Shown: positions 1 to 13,392, counted from the first letter of the stretch. The stretch is 64,000 bases of DNA from Augochlora pura (GCF_028453695.1 NC_135778.1:1178001-1242000); one strand, 5' to 3'. Notes: generated by a model from the sequence alone, not told the origin. Translations and numbers: made by a program.

Positions 1-1349
1 CGTCGCGATATAATTATTCAAGAGGCGAGTGCCGCGACGGCGGCGTGTATCGGTTCGCGCGATCTACATGAATGAACCCCCGGGTGAGTCGGTCCGTCGA
101 CGGACTGCGATATGAAAAACAACCTGTCCCGTTTATCAAGACCGCATTAATATTTCCGTCAATTAGAGGCAATAAAAGCTGCTCTCACGCAGCCGAGGCG
201 TTATGTTAATCGCTGGCGAAGCCGTGTCCATGGGAATCAACATTCTTGCAGTCTCCAGTTCCACGTTGCAGCCTGCGAACCCGCGAGCCACGCTTCAAAA
301 CCGTGTAACATCGACCTCGGTTCTTTCAAGCATTGTTACGAAGAACCGCTGCTACTCTGAATAAATTATCTGCTTCGGTTTTACACGTTTTACACAGTCG
401 TGTGCATTACCTAACCGCTGACGGTCCAACGACGCCGTATACACTGTTGAACTCACTGAAATCGTAAAATCTGTAATTACATTGAAAATAGATCAGTGAG
501 ATCTATTATTAAGAAATAAGTTCTCTTTTTTCTGTATTTGTTACAAAAAAAAGAAACTGAATTACACACAGCAAAAAGTGTGTCAAATATTTTCTCACAT
601 TTTTCTGTATGTTTGAACGTATCCGTGGAACGCGACGACACGAATTTCACGATGTTTGACATCACCGTCGAGCAGGATATTTCGGAACCCAGCGATCCCG
701 ACGTTTCTATTTGCAATAATTGTTAACACTATTTATTCCTGTCACACGAGATAACGGTGCACGGATATGTACCGTAATATGTACTCGCGACGGTATCGCC
801 CAATAATCGACTCGCATTTGTCGACTGCATCTGTGCTATCGCTCTCGCAGAAGTCTATAGTCTACGACGAACTCGCAAGCGATCTCGTTTCGCGGAGATC
901 TGTATAGAAGGTAGTATAATTGTTCGAGAGCGAAATTGCGATCGACCGGAAACGGTGTTGTCGATTCGCAAGGATCCTGAGTCATATCATCGTTGACTCG
1001 ACAATTGACTCCGGTCGCCTCCTCGTCCGAGAAAAAAAAGCGACTCGCTGGACGTAGCTTTTTCTCGATCCGGTGCGACGCGCGAAGGTATGCGGCGCTG
1101 CCCGGCACCAATGAATCAGTCAATGAAACAAGCGCGAGTCGTGCTCGCGTGTTTGATCAACGACGCTCGCTACCGATGACGTCACCTCTCTGCCCGACCA
1201 GCGTCGCTGCTCTTTTCGCTCGAATTCACGCTCCTTCGAATTCCTCCTCGACAATTTTTAACAAAATATTTAGCTATTTATTCTTTTTAAGAAATTATCG
1301 AAAATATCCAATTGGATACTAATAAACAAATAATGTAACTATGAAGAAA
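1..1349. other. Intergenic, no gene recognised
   Basis: Mixed-composition DNA without a convincing exon. The only notable motif is a perfect TGACGTCA at 1177-1184. Confidence 0.6.
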
Positions 1350-1600
1350 ATGATACCGATTACGTTCGAGTGGTGACTCTGAGACACCGCTGAAATTGTT
1401 CTATCATTTCCCAAGATAATTTCTATATCGATAAAGTTTAGATTTGGAAAATTGTTAAATAATAAAAATGCTGGTATGAATCTCAAGAATCACTTTCGTA
1501 TAATATAAATGTGCGCCTTGTTACATAGCATGGAATTACTATGAGTCAGGAATGTTATTTCAGATTTACGATTAAAATGGCTTCGAGTGCAAATGGTTAA
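1350..1600 (+). mobile_element. TTAA element, family A (decayed copy)
   Basis: The right end reads GGCTTCGAGTGCAAATGGTTAA, the same terminus as the element at 5839-6089 with one change in the CAAAGGG block. The left end (TTCGAGTGGTGACTCTGAG) has lost its TTAA but aligns with the family A left end, which carries an imperfect GGCGCC-type palindrome. Its length of about 250 bp is typical of the family. There is no coding capacity, so it fits a non-autonomous element. Confidence 0.6.
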
Positions 1601-2023
1601 TAGTGTCATTAACAGCGCGAGACAATTCTTCATTTACTTCCATTCCTATGATAATAGAAGAATCAAGTTTTGTTTCGATTTAGAAAAAGTTAATAGCATT
1701 CGCCATAATTTCATCATTTTTTGCATTATCATGTTCCACTTCTGGATCAACTTGAAATTATGTATTTTAACCATTGATCGATCGTTGGAATGTCAATTGA
1801 TCGAGTTTGGATGAAACATTTCGAAGCGTCGATTTTCCTTGGTCCTTGACTGCAAGATATTCGAGATTTTTGGCAGAGATGCTCGCCGACTGGAACGTGC
1901 TATAGAGGCTGACATCATCGAAGAAATCTAAAAAAGGCAGGTACAAGTCACCGGCGAGGCAAGATTTCCTATGATATAAGGTTCCCGCGTTTCACAACGT
2001 CGGCTACACGTATGCGCGCGCCA

Positions 2024-2061
2024 GCGCGGCGCGACGCGGCGCGGCGCGACGCGGCGCGGCG
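2024..2061. repeat. 15-bp GC tandem repeat
   Basis: The unit GCGCGGCGCGACGCG is repeated about two and a half times in an otherwise mixed-composition stretch. Confidence 0.7.
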
Positions 2062-3593
2062 TACTATGGTTTCTATAGGTCATTCAGAAAATGCGTGCCG
2101 CCGTTGATATGATTCATCTTTTACTACACACAACGTAAAACGTTACACAACCGGTTCTCCGGCTTCTCGATTTTTCATCCTTTCGCGACTGGGCAACAAG
2201 GCGCGCGACCAATAAAGTTGTCCCCTTTTATTTCTTATAATCGTCCGGCTGCGCGCGTGGTTCACTGACCTTTAAACGCAAGAGTTAAAGTCGCCGGGGA
2301 TACCTTCTTCGTTTTCTTATTCATCCGTTAGCCTCTTCGCCGAGAGAGAAGAAAGAACGGCCCACGCTCGTATTATATAAATCCGTTTACGGGGTAGCGA
2401 TAATCGTCGGCGAACAAATTGATCGAGCGTGGAACACTTCGCTCGGGGATAATGTCCTAATTATTGCTCGGATCGAAATCGATGCTTCTGTAACTTCGTT
2501 TCGACGTTACCGAATGGAATCAAAATAACCGAATTGGGAAATTTAATGTCTGTTAGGCAACCGTGGCGCACAGGTGGTCGTTGGCAAGTAAATTTAGAAA
2601 CGGGAACAAATTTAGACCATCCGATGCTATATTTTAACGCTTTATCGACCGGCAGCCTATAAATCGGCTTCCCCCCTCGATCGGTAGCCTGCGAATCGGT
2701 TGCCATAATAACCCTTAATTTGTTATCTATTATCGAGATAAATGTGTTAAATTGTACTACAAGCTTTAATATTATTATATAATTTTTTAAATATTAAATA
2801 ACTTTCGCGCTTAATAAGATAAATAAAATCAAGATAGAAACGAAAATATTTTGCGACCTTAACATAAAGTGTTAACTGACAATAGGCAATGCTGCTTCAT
2901 GGAATTGATCAAATGCATAAAATAATACTCCAATGGTACTATCATTTCTCTAAACAAAAAAAACCTATGCTCTCATATTTTTTAAAAAGCTTTTAAGATA
3001 GTAGCAGGAAGCGTCAAGAAAACCAGACTACTGGATGAAGAATTAACATTAACAACAATCGTACTGCAGAACGTTTGGCCTATCTCAATTCCCGGGTAAT
3101 TCAAAATACAGTCAGGATTACAGCAATGAAACCTAAGTGTCCTCCAGAAAATTTTCACACACCACGGGCACACCCCCCCTCTATTAATTCTCGCAACACC
3201 GGCACTTCAACCGGTGCCATCAACATCCGGCTGGGGGGGACATCATCAGGAATCACGTTGCATAGCGCGATACATATTTCTCGACGATGAAAATTGGATG
3301 TGCCGGGGGTTCCGGGCTCCCGCGTTCCATGTAACACCGGCCGCGAACAAATTCCACGTAATAGAAGTCATAACCGTAACGTAACACGACTATAGCCACG
3401 GGGACTATGCTCGTCGAAGGGACGCGCGCGCGGCGCATTCGAATGTCACCTATTCATAGTCAACTAAATTCACCGCAAATGTCAACCATTCGCGATCTCT
3501 GGAATTCCGTTGCGCTGTAACGCAGCGTTTCGCTTTTTCCCTTCCGTCGATTCCTCTCTCTGTTCCTCTCCGCGTCTATTTAGCTTCTCCTCT

Positions 3594-3625
3594 CTCTCCT
3601 GAATTCTCCTCTCTCTCTCCTGAAT

Positions 3626-3660
<35 letters not shown>
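3594..3660. repeat. CT microsatellite with embedded CTGAATTCTC units
   Basis: Runs of CT are interrupted twice by the block CTGAATTCTC and then continue as an uninterrupted CT run from 3629 to 3660. A third partial unit follows at 3661. Confidence 0.85.
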
Positions 3661-3662
<2 letters not shown>

Positions 3663-4338
3663 GAATTTCCCTCTTTTGACGCGTCTCTAGCCATATTTTC
3701 CTCTCTTTATGTTTCTCCACGTTTGAATCCATTTGTCGCCTTTCCCAGACTTCTGAGCTCTCTTTATCGCTATTCGTTTTATTCTCTTTATCGTTGTCTT
3801 ACATTTTGTACTTATTCGTCTGCATATATTTCTTTATATATATTTTTTCTCTTTATATTTAAATCTCTGTTTCTACCTCTTTTCGGGAATAGAGAGATAG
3901 AAGAATCTTTCTTAAGAATTATAGTCAGTCTACTGTTTCTGCTCTTGTAATTTTCTGTCTATCTAGCTCACCATCTTCATTTCTCCCTCTCGTTCTCTCT
4001 ACCTCTTTCTAAATTTGTCTACTTCCACCTATATTACATATTCATGTCGTTTCACCGCTCCGCATCCCTCTGTTCTCCTATTTCTATTATTTCCTTTCTC
4101 TCCGCCCGACAATTATTATCCCCCTTTTCCCCTATCTGTATTTTTATTCCCTGTCCCTATCCCCGCTGCGCGCTCCATATCCCTCTGTTTTCGTCTTTGT
4201 GTCCCGCTCGGCCATCGTTGTCTCTCTTTCCGCGCCGGTGCAGCCCGCGGATTCTCGTTGCGCGAACGAACGGAATCCTGGAACCGTCCACGGCCGCTTG
4301 AGCCGCGCCGGTCTTAATGATAACCGCGTAGGTATTGC

Positions 4339-4341
<3 letters not shown>

Positions 4342-4390
<49 letters not shown>
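4342..4390. repeat. (GA)n microsatellite
   Basis: An uninterrupted GA dinucleotide run of 49 bases. Confidence 0.95.
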
Positions 4391-4395
<5 letters not shown>

Positions 4396-5367
4396 TGTTA
4401 TCTTTACAACGCGTGCACACAATCGCCGTAACAGTTCCGACCTCTTTTTCTATTCTCCCGCGATGCTTTTCTGGAACGAGCCGCGCTCGGATGCGGAGCC
4501 CGATTCTCTGCATTCTTCTCGCGGGACGAGCCGGCCCCCTCGCGAAACAAAACAAACGAACGAACGAGAGAGAGAGGGAGAGAGATGGAGAGATAAAAAA
4601 AGAATAATTCGATTGTCCAACGAGCGGGATCCGTAGCGCCGGGGCGATGTTACGTCAGCGCCGACCAGGGTCCTTTAAAACCGTGTGTATCGGGAAACTT
4701 TCGGAATGAGAGCGCCCGTTTTCGAAGAGGATTTCAACTTCCGCTCAGCTCCTTGGGAATTTCGAGCAACGCGCGCCGAGCGCGAAACGAAATACTCGTC
4801 GAACGACCGGCGAACGTGCTGTTCAATTTTTTACGGGGGAATCCCTGTCTCGTAAACATCGACCGCTTCTTTATTTCCAGCCATTAACGTGGCGCTCGAA
4901 TCCGCGTGGTTCGATCGTCGTCGTGAGATCCCGCTTCTTCGCGCGTGTGTACACACTCGGCAATAAGTATCCGTAGCATTGCTCGCTTTTGTACCAGGAG
5001 TTCGTCGATTAGCTGATCATATTTGACTTACTTCGTACGGCGCTCACCGCTTTGCGAATTAAACTCGTACGAAGCGAGCCGCTCTCTGTTTTCATTTACG
5101 TTCGGAGATTTCAGAGAAAATCAAAGGATAGCTTGAAATAAATTTATTTCTTGCTCATTTTCTATTGATCACAGATTTTTGATATCAGAGGAATTAAGAG
5201 TTTTGTGCTTTGGAAGAAATTAAGGTTTATCATCGAAAACCAGAAGTTTGAAAATCTAAGAAATCGTTCTGATAATGATTCTTTGACCTGTTCTGATAAT
5301 GATTCTTTGTTGCAGACTCGAAAATATCCATTCCGGATATTTTCTTGATTTTATAATTGTTTAAATA

Positions 5368-5592
5368 TTTTCACGATCTGCTATAACGCGGAGAATTAAC
5401 TGACCGATCTTGAAAATTTATTTTTATTGCAATATATATTCGAGAAAAATGAATTCGACTATGATTTTTCGAAAGAGGTTCTAATGTCATCCCCTATGAT
5501 AAATGTGAACTTTCTAGTTTTATTTTAATCAATTAAATTGCTTTAATTGTGTGGGGATTTCAGAGCCTAATTGTCGGCGACGAACGTGTTAA
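5368..5592 (-). mobile_element. TTAA element, family C
   Basis: This is a reverse-orientation copy of the element at 39886-40111. They share the end GCGACGAACGTGTTAA, the block around CATCCCCTATGATAA, and the order of AT-rich internal segments. The left end has decayed; the right end is intact and its TTAA (5589-5592) is also the left TTAA of the next element. Length is 225 bp with no coding capacity. Confidence 0.72.
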
Positions 5593-5842
5593 CAAATTGT
5601 ATACGGGACACGTACTAGTACGTTTTCCGACGATTGATACTTGAGCGCGGGTCACGTACTAGTACGGGTTAGTGTAACCAAATGGTTTGTTTCAATATCA
5701 ATATAAAATACTGAAAAGTTGGTTAAAAAATTGAATAATTTTCGATCTATTGAGATTGAACTGAATAATTAAATATATGCGCAAAACGCCCGCTCCCGGT
5801 ACAAAATTCCGCTGCAAAATGTACCCGCACACAGCGTGTTAA
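5589..5842 (+). mobile_element. TTAA element, family D, with duplicated CGTACTAGTACG palindrome
   Basis: Bounded by TTAA on both sides. Inner ends are similar inverted repeats: TTAACAAATTGTATACGGGA on the left and, read in reverse, TTAACACGCTGTGTGCGGGT on the right. A perfect 12-bp palindrome CGTACTAGTACG occurs twice near the left end (5611-5622 and 5655-5666). Both terminal TTAAs are shared with neighbouring elements. Confidence 0.65.
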
Positions 5843-6089
5843 CTCTTTGCACTCGAGCGGCGCCTCTACGGCGCCATTAAAATTGTTATAACACGTTCCA
5901 AAATTATTTTTACAAATATCGCCGAAGCATAGATTGAAAAAATTGTTGAAAGTATAACTGTTATATATGAGTCACGAGACTCAATTTCACACGCATAGAA
6001 TAAATTTTGTTATATAAGATGGAAATACTGAAAGTCAGAAAAATGATTTTTGATTTGCAGTTATAATGGCTTCGAGTGCAAAGGGTTGA
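5839..6089 (+). mobile_element. TTAA element, family A
   Basis: Left end TTAACTCTTTGCACTCGAG, right end CTTCGAGTGCAAAGGGTTGA, forming inverted termini of about 16 bp. An imperfect palindrome GGCGCCTCTACGGCGCC lies just inside the left end. Related copies are at 1350-1600 and, inverted, at 28016. Length is 251 bp; non-coding and AT-rich inside. Confidence 0.78.
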
Positions 6090-7744
6090 TATACCAAAGT
6101 GAAAACCGAGACGCGAGAAAAAGAAAGAAATAATCACATTTGATCATCCATCGTCGCGGATAATCGAAACGGAACATAATCGCACGGTTCCCCCCGATAT
6201 CCGCGAAGAGGATGAAACGAATTCTCAAAGTTTCGGCGCCGAGTCCCGGCCAATCGGCGCATACTTGCCGAAGCCGCAGACCGTTCCCGAGTTAGCGATA
6301 TTTAGGAAGTGAAACAACGTCGAACAGCCCCGATCCGTTTGATCTAATTCTAAGTATTAAACGGAGAGTATTTTCAGCGCGAGTTTCGCCCGCGCGTACC
6401 TGGGCTCGTATCTGCCTCTCTCGCGTTTCCCCTCGCGCGTTTGCCGGCGCGTTCCCGCACGTATTGCGCGCCGCGTATCTATCGGCCGAAACAATCCTGC
6501 GTTCAATTATCGTAACGTTCCGTGTCTTATCGCGGCGCGGTGCTTGACACGTACGAGGCGGAGATTAAATTGCTTGCGAAAAGTTGTTGTTTCTTTTTTC
6601 TTTGCGGAGGCAAGCCGAGATTAGCCGCGAGCCCCCTTATTGCGTAGCAGTTTTCTTCGAGCGGATGTTGACGGTAACCCAGATTCGAGATCCGTCGCGT
6701 TATCGGCCGCACCGTTTCTTGCCCTGAAATCATCTCGCCCGAATCTACCCGGCCGCGGGTCTCGCATATCGATGCGCCGCCAATGATCGCGTAATTTAAT
6801 GTAATCGGCCCGAGGGGGCGATAAGTTTTCTTTTTGCGCGGAGGCGACGTTGCCACCCTGCTGCTCCAGCGAGCTGCGGTTCCGCGCGCCCAACCCATTT
6901 TCGCGGATTATTTCATAAAACTCGGAACGAAGAAAAATTCGACCGGGTCGCTGGAAAATTGCCGGCATTGAGAACGGAATGGAAATGGTGATCGCTTTTT
7001 AGGGAGAATACGCTTGTGATTCGTTTATTTCGAGCGCAGTGTATGAAACAATTCTAAATAATTAGGTTAATTCTACGAAAGTGAATGAGCAGTTAAACCG
7101 AATGTTTTTGACGTGGTTGTAGCATATTTTGTAGCAGAAAATTACAATTTAAATAATTAAAGATAATTAAAAGAATAATTTAAAATATTAAAAAGAACTA
7201 TTTTGTATTTAGCAAAAATAGCATTTTTTGATAGACACAGCATTTCGTGAAGGTGCAAATTAGTGAAAAGTATGTCAAACTGTTTAATAAATGACCATAA
7301 AGTTAGTCCATAAATTATGTACAATGGAACTACCGTATAAATTTTTATATGGAACGGATATAGTGAACGTTATTCTTTGATATAGATAGGTATGATATTG
7401 ATTTTGATTTGATATTGATTTTGAATTGATTTCGCGCGAACTTGTAAATTGCTGCAGGCAGAACAATCGAGAAGAGCTATTAACAAGCAGCCTAATTTTT
7501 CCGCCGTATGGTAATTTTTAGCGGAGCGTAAATCTTAATCCCTTCCAATTACGTCCGCGTGTTGAAACGACGAAAGTTTGCCGTAAAACTGTAGCAACAG
7601 ATTCGTTATAAGATGGCCGACGTGAACGACGAAACGGGACCTGGAGGCACCATTATCCTCTGATTAGCGAAACTTCGGGTGCTGCAACTTCGAATTGCTC
7701 TACGAACAAAATTCACCGAATATACGAAAAAACGTGCACGAATT

Positions 7745-7877
7745 GCGTTCGTCCTTTATTTTCTTTCAGGTTAGGTCGTCCCCGAATCGCGTTCGTCCTT
7801 TTTTTTCTTTTAGGTTAGGTCGTCCCCGAATCGCGTTCGTCCTTTTTTTTCTTTCAGGTTAGGTTGTCCCCGAATCG
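7745..7877. repeat. 44-bp tandem repeat, three copies, with TTAGGTTAGG core
   Basis: The unit runs GCGTTCGTCC, a T-rich stretch, then AGGTTAGGT, then CGTCCCCGAATC. Three copies sit head to tail with few differences (CAGG versus TAGG; TCGTCC versus TTGTCC). Each carries a dimer of the insect telomere-type unit TTAGG or a one-base variant. Confidence 0.85.
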
Positions 7878-9346
7878 CGTTTATATTTCTGAAAATGATG
7901 ATCAAGCGATCCGCGCGACGGCCGATTCTGGGATATTCGCGGCGCGAAGTTTCGAATGCATCGAGTGTCCTAAATATGCATAGTTTTCTATGCAGTTTCG
8001 AGGGTCGCGGTCCTGTCGGCCAATTATCAACGCTTCGTATGCCGGCGTGCACGGCTCGGCCGGCACGTATTAGGAATTTCAATCCACCGCCGCGCCGGCT
8101 CGATTATCTTTCAAAACAGGCGTTACACTCGACTCGGCCATCCGTCCAACCATCGCCGGCGCGATTCGTGCGGGAGCACGACACCGCTCCGTCATCGATT
8201 ACAACCAATTCGTTCCACCGTGAAAAATACATTCGCGCGTCCGTTCTTACGGATTTATTCGAAATCCTTCCTTCCTTCCCCGTTAACCGGCGGGCCGCGA
8301 CGGGTTCGCGATGAAAAATGCAAAGCGGCAAGAAACGCCGGGACAATCTTTCCAAGCTGCTAAAATACGTCGGATGAACGAAGAGCTTCATTATCATTAA
8401 TATCTCGTCCGCGTGCGGCTAACCGTCCGTTTTTTTTCGATAACGTCGCGCTTGTTCCATTCGGTTAATGCGCACGGAACGTGCGATGTTATAATTTCCA
8501 TGCTATATTCTCGTTACGTTTCCTGGAGAATTAAAATTCTTTTTCTTTCTGCAAATATAATCTTACGGGACATTAACGAATGTCGAAGAAACGGACGTCG
8601 TTTGCAGCGATCGTCCGTTCCGAGTCAGCGTCGCGAATTGAACATTTCGCAAGGAACGACCTTTTATCACAGCATGCGATACGATCGTCAAACGGATTCG
8701 TTTTAGACACGATCGCGCATGCGAAAGTATCGCGACTTCCGCCGTTTTCCAACGAAGAAAGCGCGGCGCCGAGGAGATAACCGATTAAACCTTGCAGCAC
8801 GCGATCAGATTTTTCCAATCTCCTTCGGCGGGAACTCCAACGGCGATAGATACACGCGGAAGACGATGAAAGCCGCGTTTTGACGCGTTTCTAACGCGCA
8901 CCGCCGATTATCTTCGCCGCGTATTAACGGCAACAATCTCGCGCGAGTTCGGTGAACCAGGTGCACCGCTGCGAAAACCGCGTCCTTGCTGCTCCCTTTT
9001 TTGACATCGATGGCGGCATAAATCTCGTCCGCGTGCTTTCCAACCTCGGGGGAAAAAAGAACAATTCGTCTTGCAAAGGCAATTTCGAAATGCAGCTCTT
9101 TAGTAAGGCTTATGAAAAAATATCGGGAATGTCACAGTACCGTGTAACTATTGTATGTAATAATTTCAGAAGTGACAAGTAGGTGGAACAGTATTTAAAA
9201 AATCATTGTTTTGGTGCATTGTTTCGAGAATAGGAAAAGAATATGTACCTTGTGAGACTGACGATAAAAGAATAAAAAATAACCCTGCCAAATCTGCTTA
9301 CATGCAAAATCCAAAGGGTTAATTTTAGAGATTTTTCCTGTTGATT

Positions 9347-9500
9347 TTAATATTTTTTAGTTTTAATATTTTTAATATTTTAACATTTTTTAGTTTTAAT
9401 ATCTTTAATATTTTAATAATTATTTAATAGTTTTCATATTTTTAATATTTTAATATTTATTTAATATTTTAATATTTATTTAATAGTTTTAATATTTTTC
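9347..9500. repeat. AT-rich repeat block (TTTTAATATT)n
   Basis: Imperfect reiterations of TTTTAATATTT and ATTTAATAGTTTT over about 150 bases. A lone CCAAAGGGTTAA terminus lies shortly before it near 9311-9322. Confidence 0.8.
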
Positions 9501-12500
9501 CAAGTGCTCAAATATTTTCCGACTGTTCCGAAAACGACCGAAACATCCAAAAGAAGAACGACGCTTCGGCCGCACAGCCGACGGATCGCGTCGGCGGCAG
9601 TCGCCAAACCTGTAACCGTTAGGTGTCGAGACACAGTCGATCGTACACCGATCTGGAAATTATCCGCGTGCTCCCGCACGCGTGTAAACGCGATCGGTGC
9701 CGACGCCGGGCGAACGGAAAACCCGGGGCGCACCGCATTAATATTTTATCGTCTATCTGCGCGGCAACGGGTCCCCGCTTTTTCCACGTTCGAGTGGAAA
9801 TTTCGTCTTCCGCTCTATTGGCTCGCATTCCGCGTGCTCTGTTTCCTTTTTGTGCCAATCGCTGACAATGTACGGTATCGGAACGGTCTTTTTTGTCCCG
9901 CTTCCGCCCGCCCCTCGCTTCGCGCGCCCCCCCCCCCGCCCCCGCCCGGGTGGCTTTTTTTTTTTTTTTTATTGCTCAATCGTTAATTGGTTTCTACCGC
10001 GGAGTAAATATTGAAGCGGCCCGGCTGTTATCGAGCCGACGCGGGAGCGATCGCGGCCGAAAAAGTTACGTTCTCAGCGGATCGACGACCAACTTGAACC
10101 GCCTCGCCAGTTTACGGACAATCGAGCAGAGGTGGTCGCCCCACTCCCCACTCCCCCTCCTCCTCCTCCTTCCTCTCGTCGTCGTTTTCCGCGATAATTT
10201 CACATCCGGTTCTCCGCGTTGGAAATCCGCGCGAGCTGCGCGAGTGCAATTGCTCCGCGAGCTCCTCCTCCGTTCGTCCGCGTTCATGGTTTCGCGCGGG
10301 GCTTCGAAGATCGATTTCAATATTTACAGGAGTTGATCGCGACCCTCTGGAATCCTTTTGCAAAACGCAACACCGCCGTCGTCGCGCGCCGAACCGCGAT
10401 AACATTGCCACGAAACTCTTGCCGCGAAATGCTTTGTCAACCGTTGCGGCATAGCAGAGTTCAGGTTATGTTAGGTTATGTCGGGTTATGCCAAACGGTC
10501 GAAAATATAGAAAAATATATAGAAAATATATAGAAAAAGCGTGATTTTTAAAAGAGGATACTCTTTCTTCGGAGAACCTCGTTGACGCCAATGACGCCTT
10601 TTGGTAACGCAACAGCTGCAACCTTTAAACGACCTCAGACTCCGTGCGCGTAGTTAAGAGTTTGGAATTAGATTTCGATAGGTGGCGCCTGACAAATTCA
10701 ACGAAACGTGATCCTTGACGCGCATCTCTGTCAAAGCTACTCTTTTAACGGCACAGTTGTCGAACAAATTATTCCCGAATCATTGGACGCAACTGTAATT
10801 AAAGATACACATTGAAATTATTAAACGACGTTAGGAGACAGCTCAAAGACGCAAGAAATACGATTGAAAAATCAAAGTTCCAACGGTAGATGCGACGCGG
10901 TCGCTTTTCAGCTTCTGGTTTGCTGCGGCAAATTACACGCGGTGGTCCTCAAAGGGAAATTCAGAGCGCGATTCTGTTTATTCGATGTATAGATCGTTTC
11001 GAAAATAGTAGACAGGCTCGACGGCATTCGACGGAATTAAAAGGAAACGAAGTAGGACGGAGGCGATACGCTCGACGAATTCGAAATACCGGAATCGACA
11101 GATCGATAACATGATTCATCAATCACGACAAGCGTGACTTGGGACATGGCTACGGCCATCGTGGCAGTCTTCATAACGTGACGCTGCAATCTCCCGTCGA
11201 AATCGTATAAACAGAGTCGACGATGATTAATACGACGTAGATCGGTGCAACTTAAAGCGTGCCCATGAAATTCGTGTGCAACGCGAACCGGCTCTTGAAA
11301 CGACCTGTACAAAGATTTATATTGAAGCCGGTTGTTCCGTTCGTTGCGGCCGATCCGTCGCTTATCTAAAGCAAATTTCACATCACTTGCGAGAGAACGA
11401 ACAATGAGTCAACGGAAGCCGTTAGAATTTAATCTTGAGAGTTAAGTCACCGATGACTTCACCCGGCGCAATAGCGCACGATTAAAGAACCGATTTCGGT
11501 GATTAACACCTGTTTGGAATTTGACCCGACGCCAATGAATTTCTTTGATCGTCTGTAAATTCCATTTTCCGTGCGCTGCTAAACTCTATTCTTTTGGGAG
11601 TTCTTTTGTGCAGCCATCGGAATCGATGAAGAGCGTGTAGAGAGCCAAAGGACAATTTTCATATAAGCAGGCGACGCTTATCTCTCCATGGACCCAATCA
11701 ACGTTTAGGTCAAATGCTAATATATTGATATTTTATTAGCTAGCAATGAATACGTTTGAATCGTATAAGGTCTCTGAGATAACCAATAATAATATTGATG
11801 ACGGTTGACAGTACCGTCTACATAACCTGACATAACCAGAAATATCAAAGTAAATTCAGGACAAAGATTGGACAGGACAGGAGTAAGATTCAGGATAAAT
11901 ATTGGGGCAGACATTACGGGATGACCCATCGAACATACATCTTTTTAAGGTATTACAACATATGTGCAGCTTCTTGCTGTTACATAGCTCCGCAAATTGC
12001 ATTTTAGCCAACTTTCCGCTAACTCGCGCGTCGCTAATGATGTCAGTAATTAAATAATTATCTTTATTTTAATTACTCAAAATATATATAAATATTCATT
12101 TATTTTAAAAATTAAATCTGTTAAAAATACAAAAAAATAAAATTAATTACCACGTATTTATTATATGGAATAAATTTTTATACTTATCTATTTTATACTA
12201 ATGTAATGTGAATGTTTTTTATAATTTCTCCAAAATCGTCCGTTTCCACATAGACCAGTTTTATTTCCGAGCACTCCATTTTCCAGGCAGGAAGAAAACC
12301 ACGGACCAGGACGCGACGGTGCCACGATCGTGTTGGACAGCGTCGGCCGCGGCTATCTTTCCCGTTCAACAAACGGGAAAAGCATTGTTACACCCTTTTC
12401 CTCGTTCTCCAGCAGCGACGCACCGTCGTGACCACACGCGTGCATACCGACGCATCTAAAATTACTCACCGGATGCTACGCGCGGCACTGCCGGTTGCGC

Positions 12501-13104
12501 AATCGCCGCGTATATACTCGTCCGTGCGTGTGCACGTTCGTGTGCGGCAGGTCGAGCGTAAGTTGTCGTCGTCGCTGTCCTCACCGTGATCGTCATCATC
12601 GTCCTCCTCCTCTCTCTCCCTCTCTCCCTCTCCCTCTCTCTTCTCTTCTCTGCTACTCCCCATCCTCCCCATCGCTCGCGATCGTGACTCAATCGCGGAG
12701 GCACGTACGACTAATTGCTCGTTTGCATGAGAAAAAGAGGTTTCCGGTGCCATGACGGGAGAGCAGCGCGAATCGAACTCGAACGGTGAACGGAGGAGAA
12801 CCCGACAAGGTTCCCCGTGGTTATTAATATGTAATCGTTGCGCGGATTCTTTTTTTTCCTGACTCCGACAGCGCCGGATCGTTCCGCTGGAAAACACTCC
12901 GTGGGAAGTATTTTTCGAACGACGGAAGAGGACCGCGACCAGCGGTGTTAAAATCGAGATTTCATTCTGTGATAAAGAAAGGAAGAAGATGACTGTCCAC
13001 TTTAGCAATATACAAATATGGTGATTTTTTTTTCTAAATTTAGATCCTCTTTTGTATACTTTGCAGTGCACACATCTTTCGTTTATCTTATTTACGATGT
13101 GCAA

Positions 13105-13392
13105 TTAACCCATTCGCTGCCAAGGACTAGCATACTCGTCTTTGGCAGGGTGTCACGCATTGCCAGGACGAGTATACTCGTCCCACTTTAAATATATTAC
13201 AACATGCAGGCTTTTGAAGTAGCAAATTTTTTGTGGCCACAAACGTAAATATAAATATGTAAAAAACTTGAAAAAATATTACAAATAAAATTTTTTACAA
13301 AAATAATACTTTATTTCTTATAGAGAATGATGAAATATAAATGGCAATGGGAATGACTTCATATAATTTAGGCTTGCCAGCGAATGGATTGA
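13105..13392 (+). mobile_element. TTAA element, family H, with GACGAGTATACTCGTC palindrome
   Basis: Left terminus TTAACCCATTCGCTGCCAAG; right terminus read in reverse TTCAATCCATTCGCTGGCAA, so about 14 of the first 18 positions pair. A perfect 16-bp palindrome GACGAGTATACTCGTC lies inside the left end, preceded by a related CATACTCGTC. The interior is AT-rich and non-coding; length 288 bp. Confidence 0.72.

Larger units (their letters stand above)
1601..5367. other. Intergenic with tandem and CT/GA repeats
   Basis: No exon recognised. It holds a GC-rich 15-bp tandem repeat (2024-2061), a CT block with embedded GAATTC units (3594-3660), and a pure GA run (4342-4390). A 21-bp segment TGTTCTGATAATGATTCTTTG is repeated directly near 5265-5312. 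Confidence 0.55.
6090..13104. other. Intergenic, no gene recognised
   Basis: Contains a 44-bp tandem repeat (7745-7877), an AT-rich repeat block (9347-9500), a poly-C/poly-T tract near 9925-9970, and copies of a CATAACCTGACATAACC-type motif (inverted at 10462-10490, direct at 11821-11837). A CT tract lies near 12606-12650. The 123-codon minus frame at 6527-6898 has no recognisable domain. Confidence 0.55.

Noticed and set aside
2982..3438. Overlapping minus-strand frames that might be a retroelement fragment
   Set aside because: No gag, protease, reverse transcriptase or integrase motif could be recognised.
6527..6968. Overlapping 123- and 115-codon minus-strand frames
   Set aside because: No similarity recognised, no splice or promoter context; probably chance.
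9311..9322. CCAAAGGGTTAA resembling a TTAA-element right end
   Set aside because: No matching left terminus found within 400 bp upstream; could be a decayed copy or chance.
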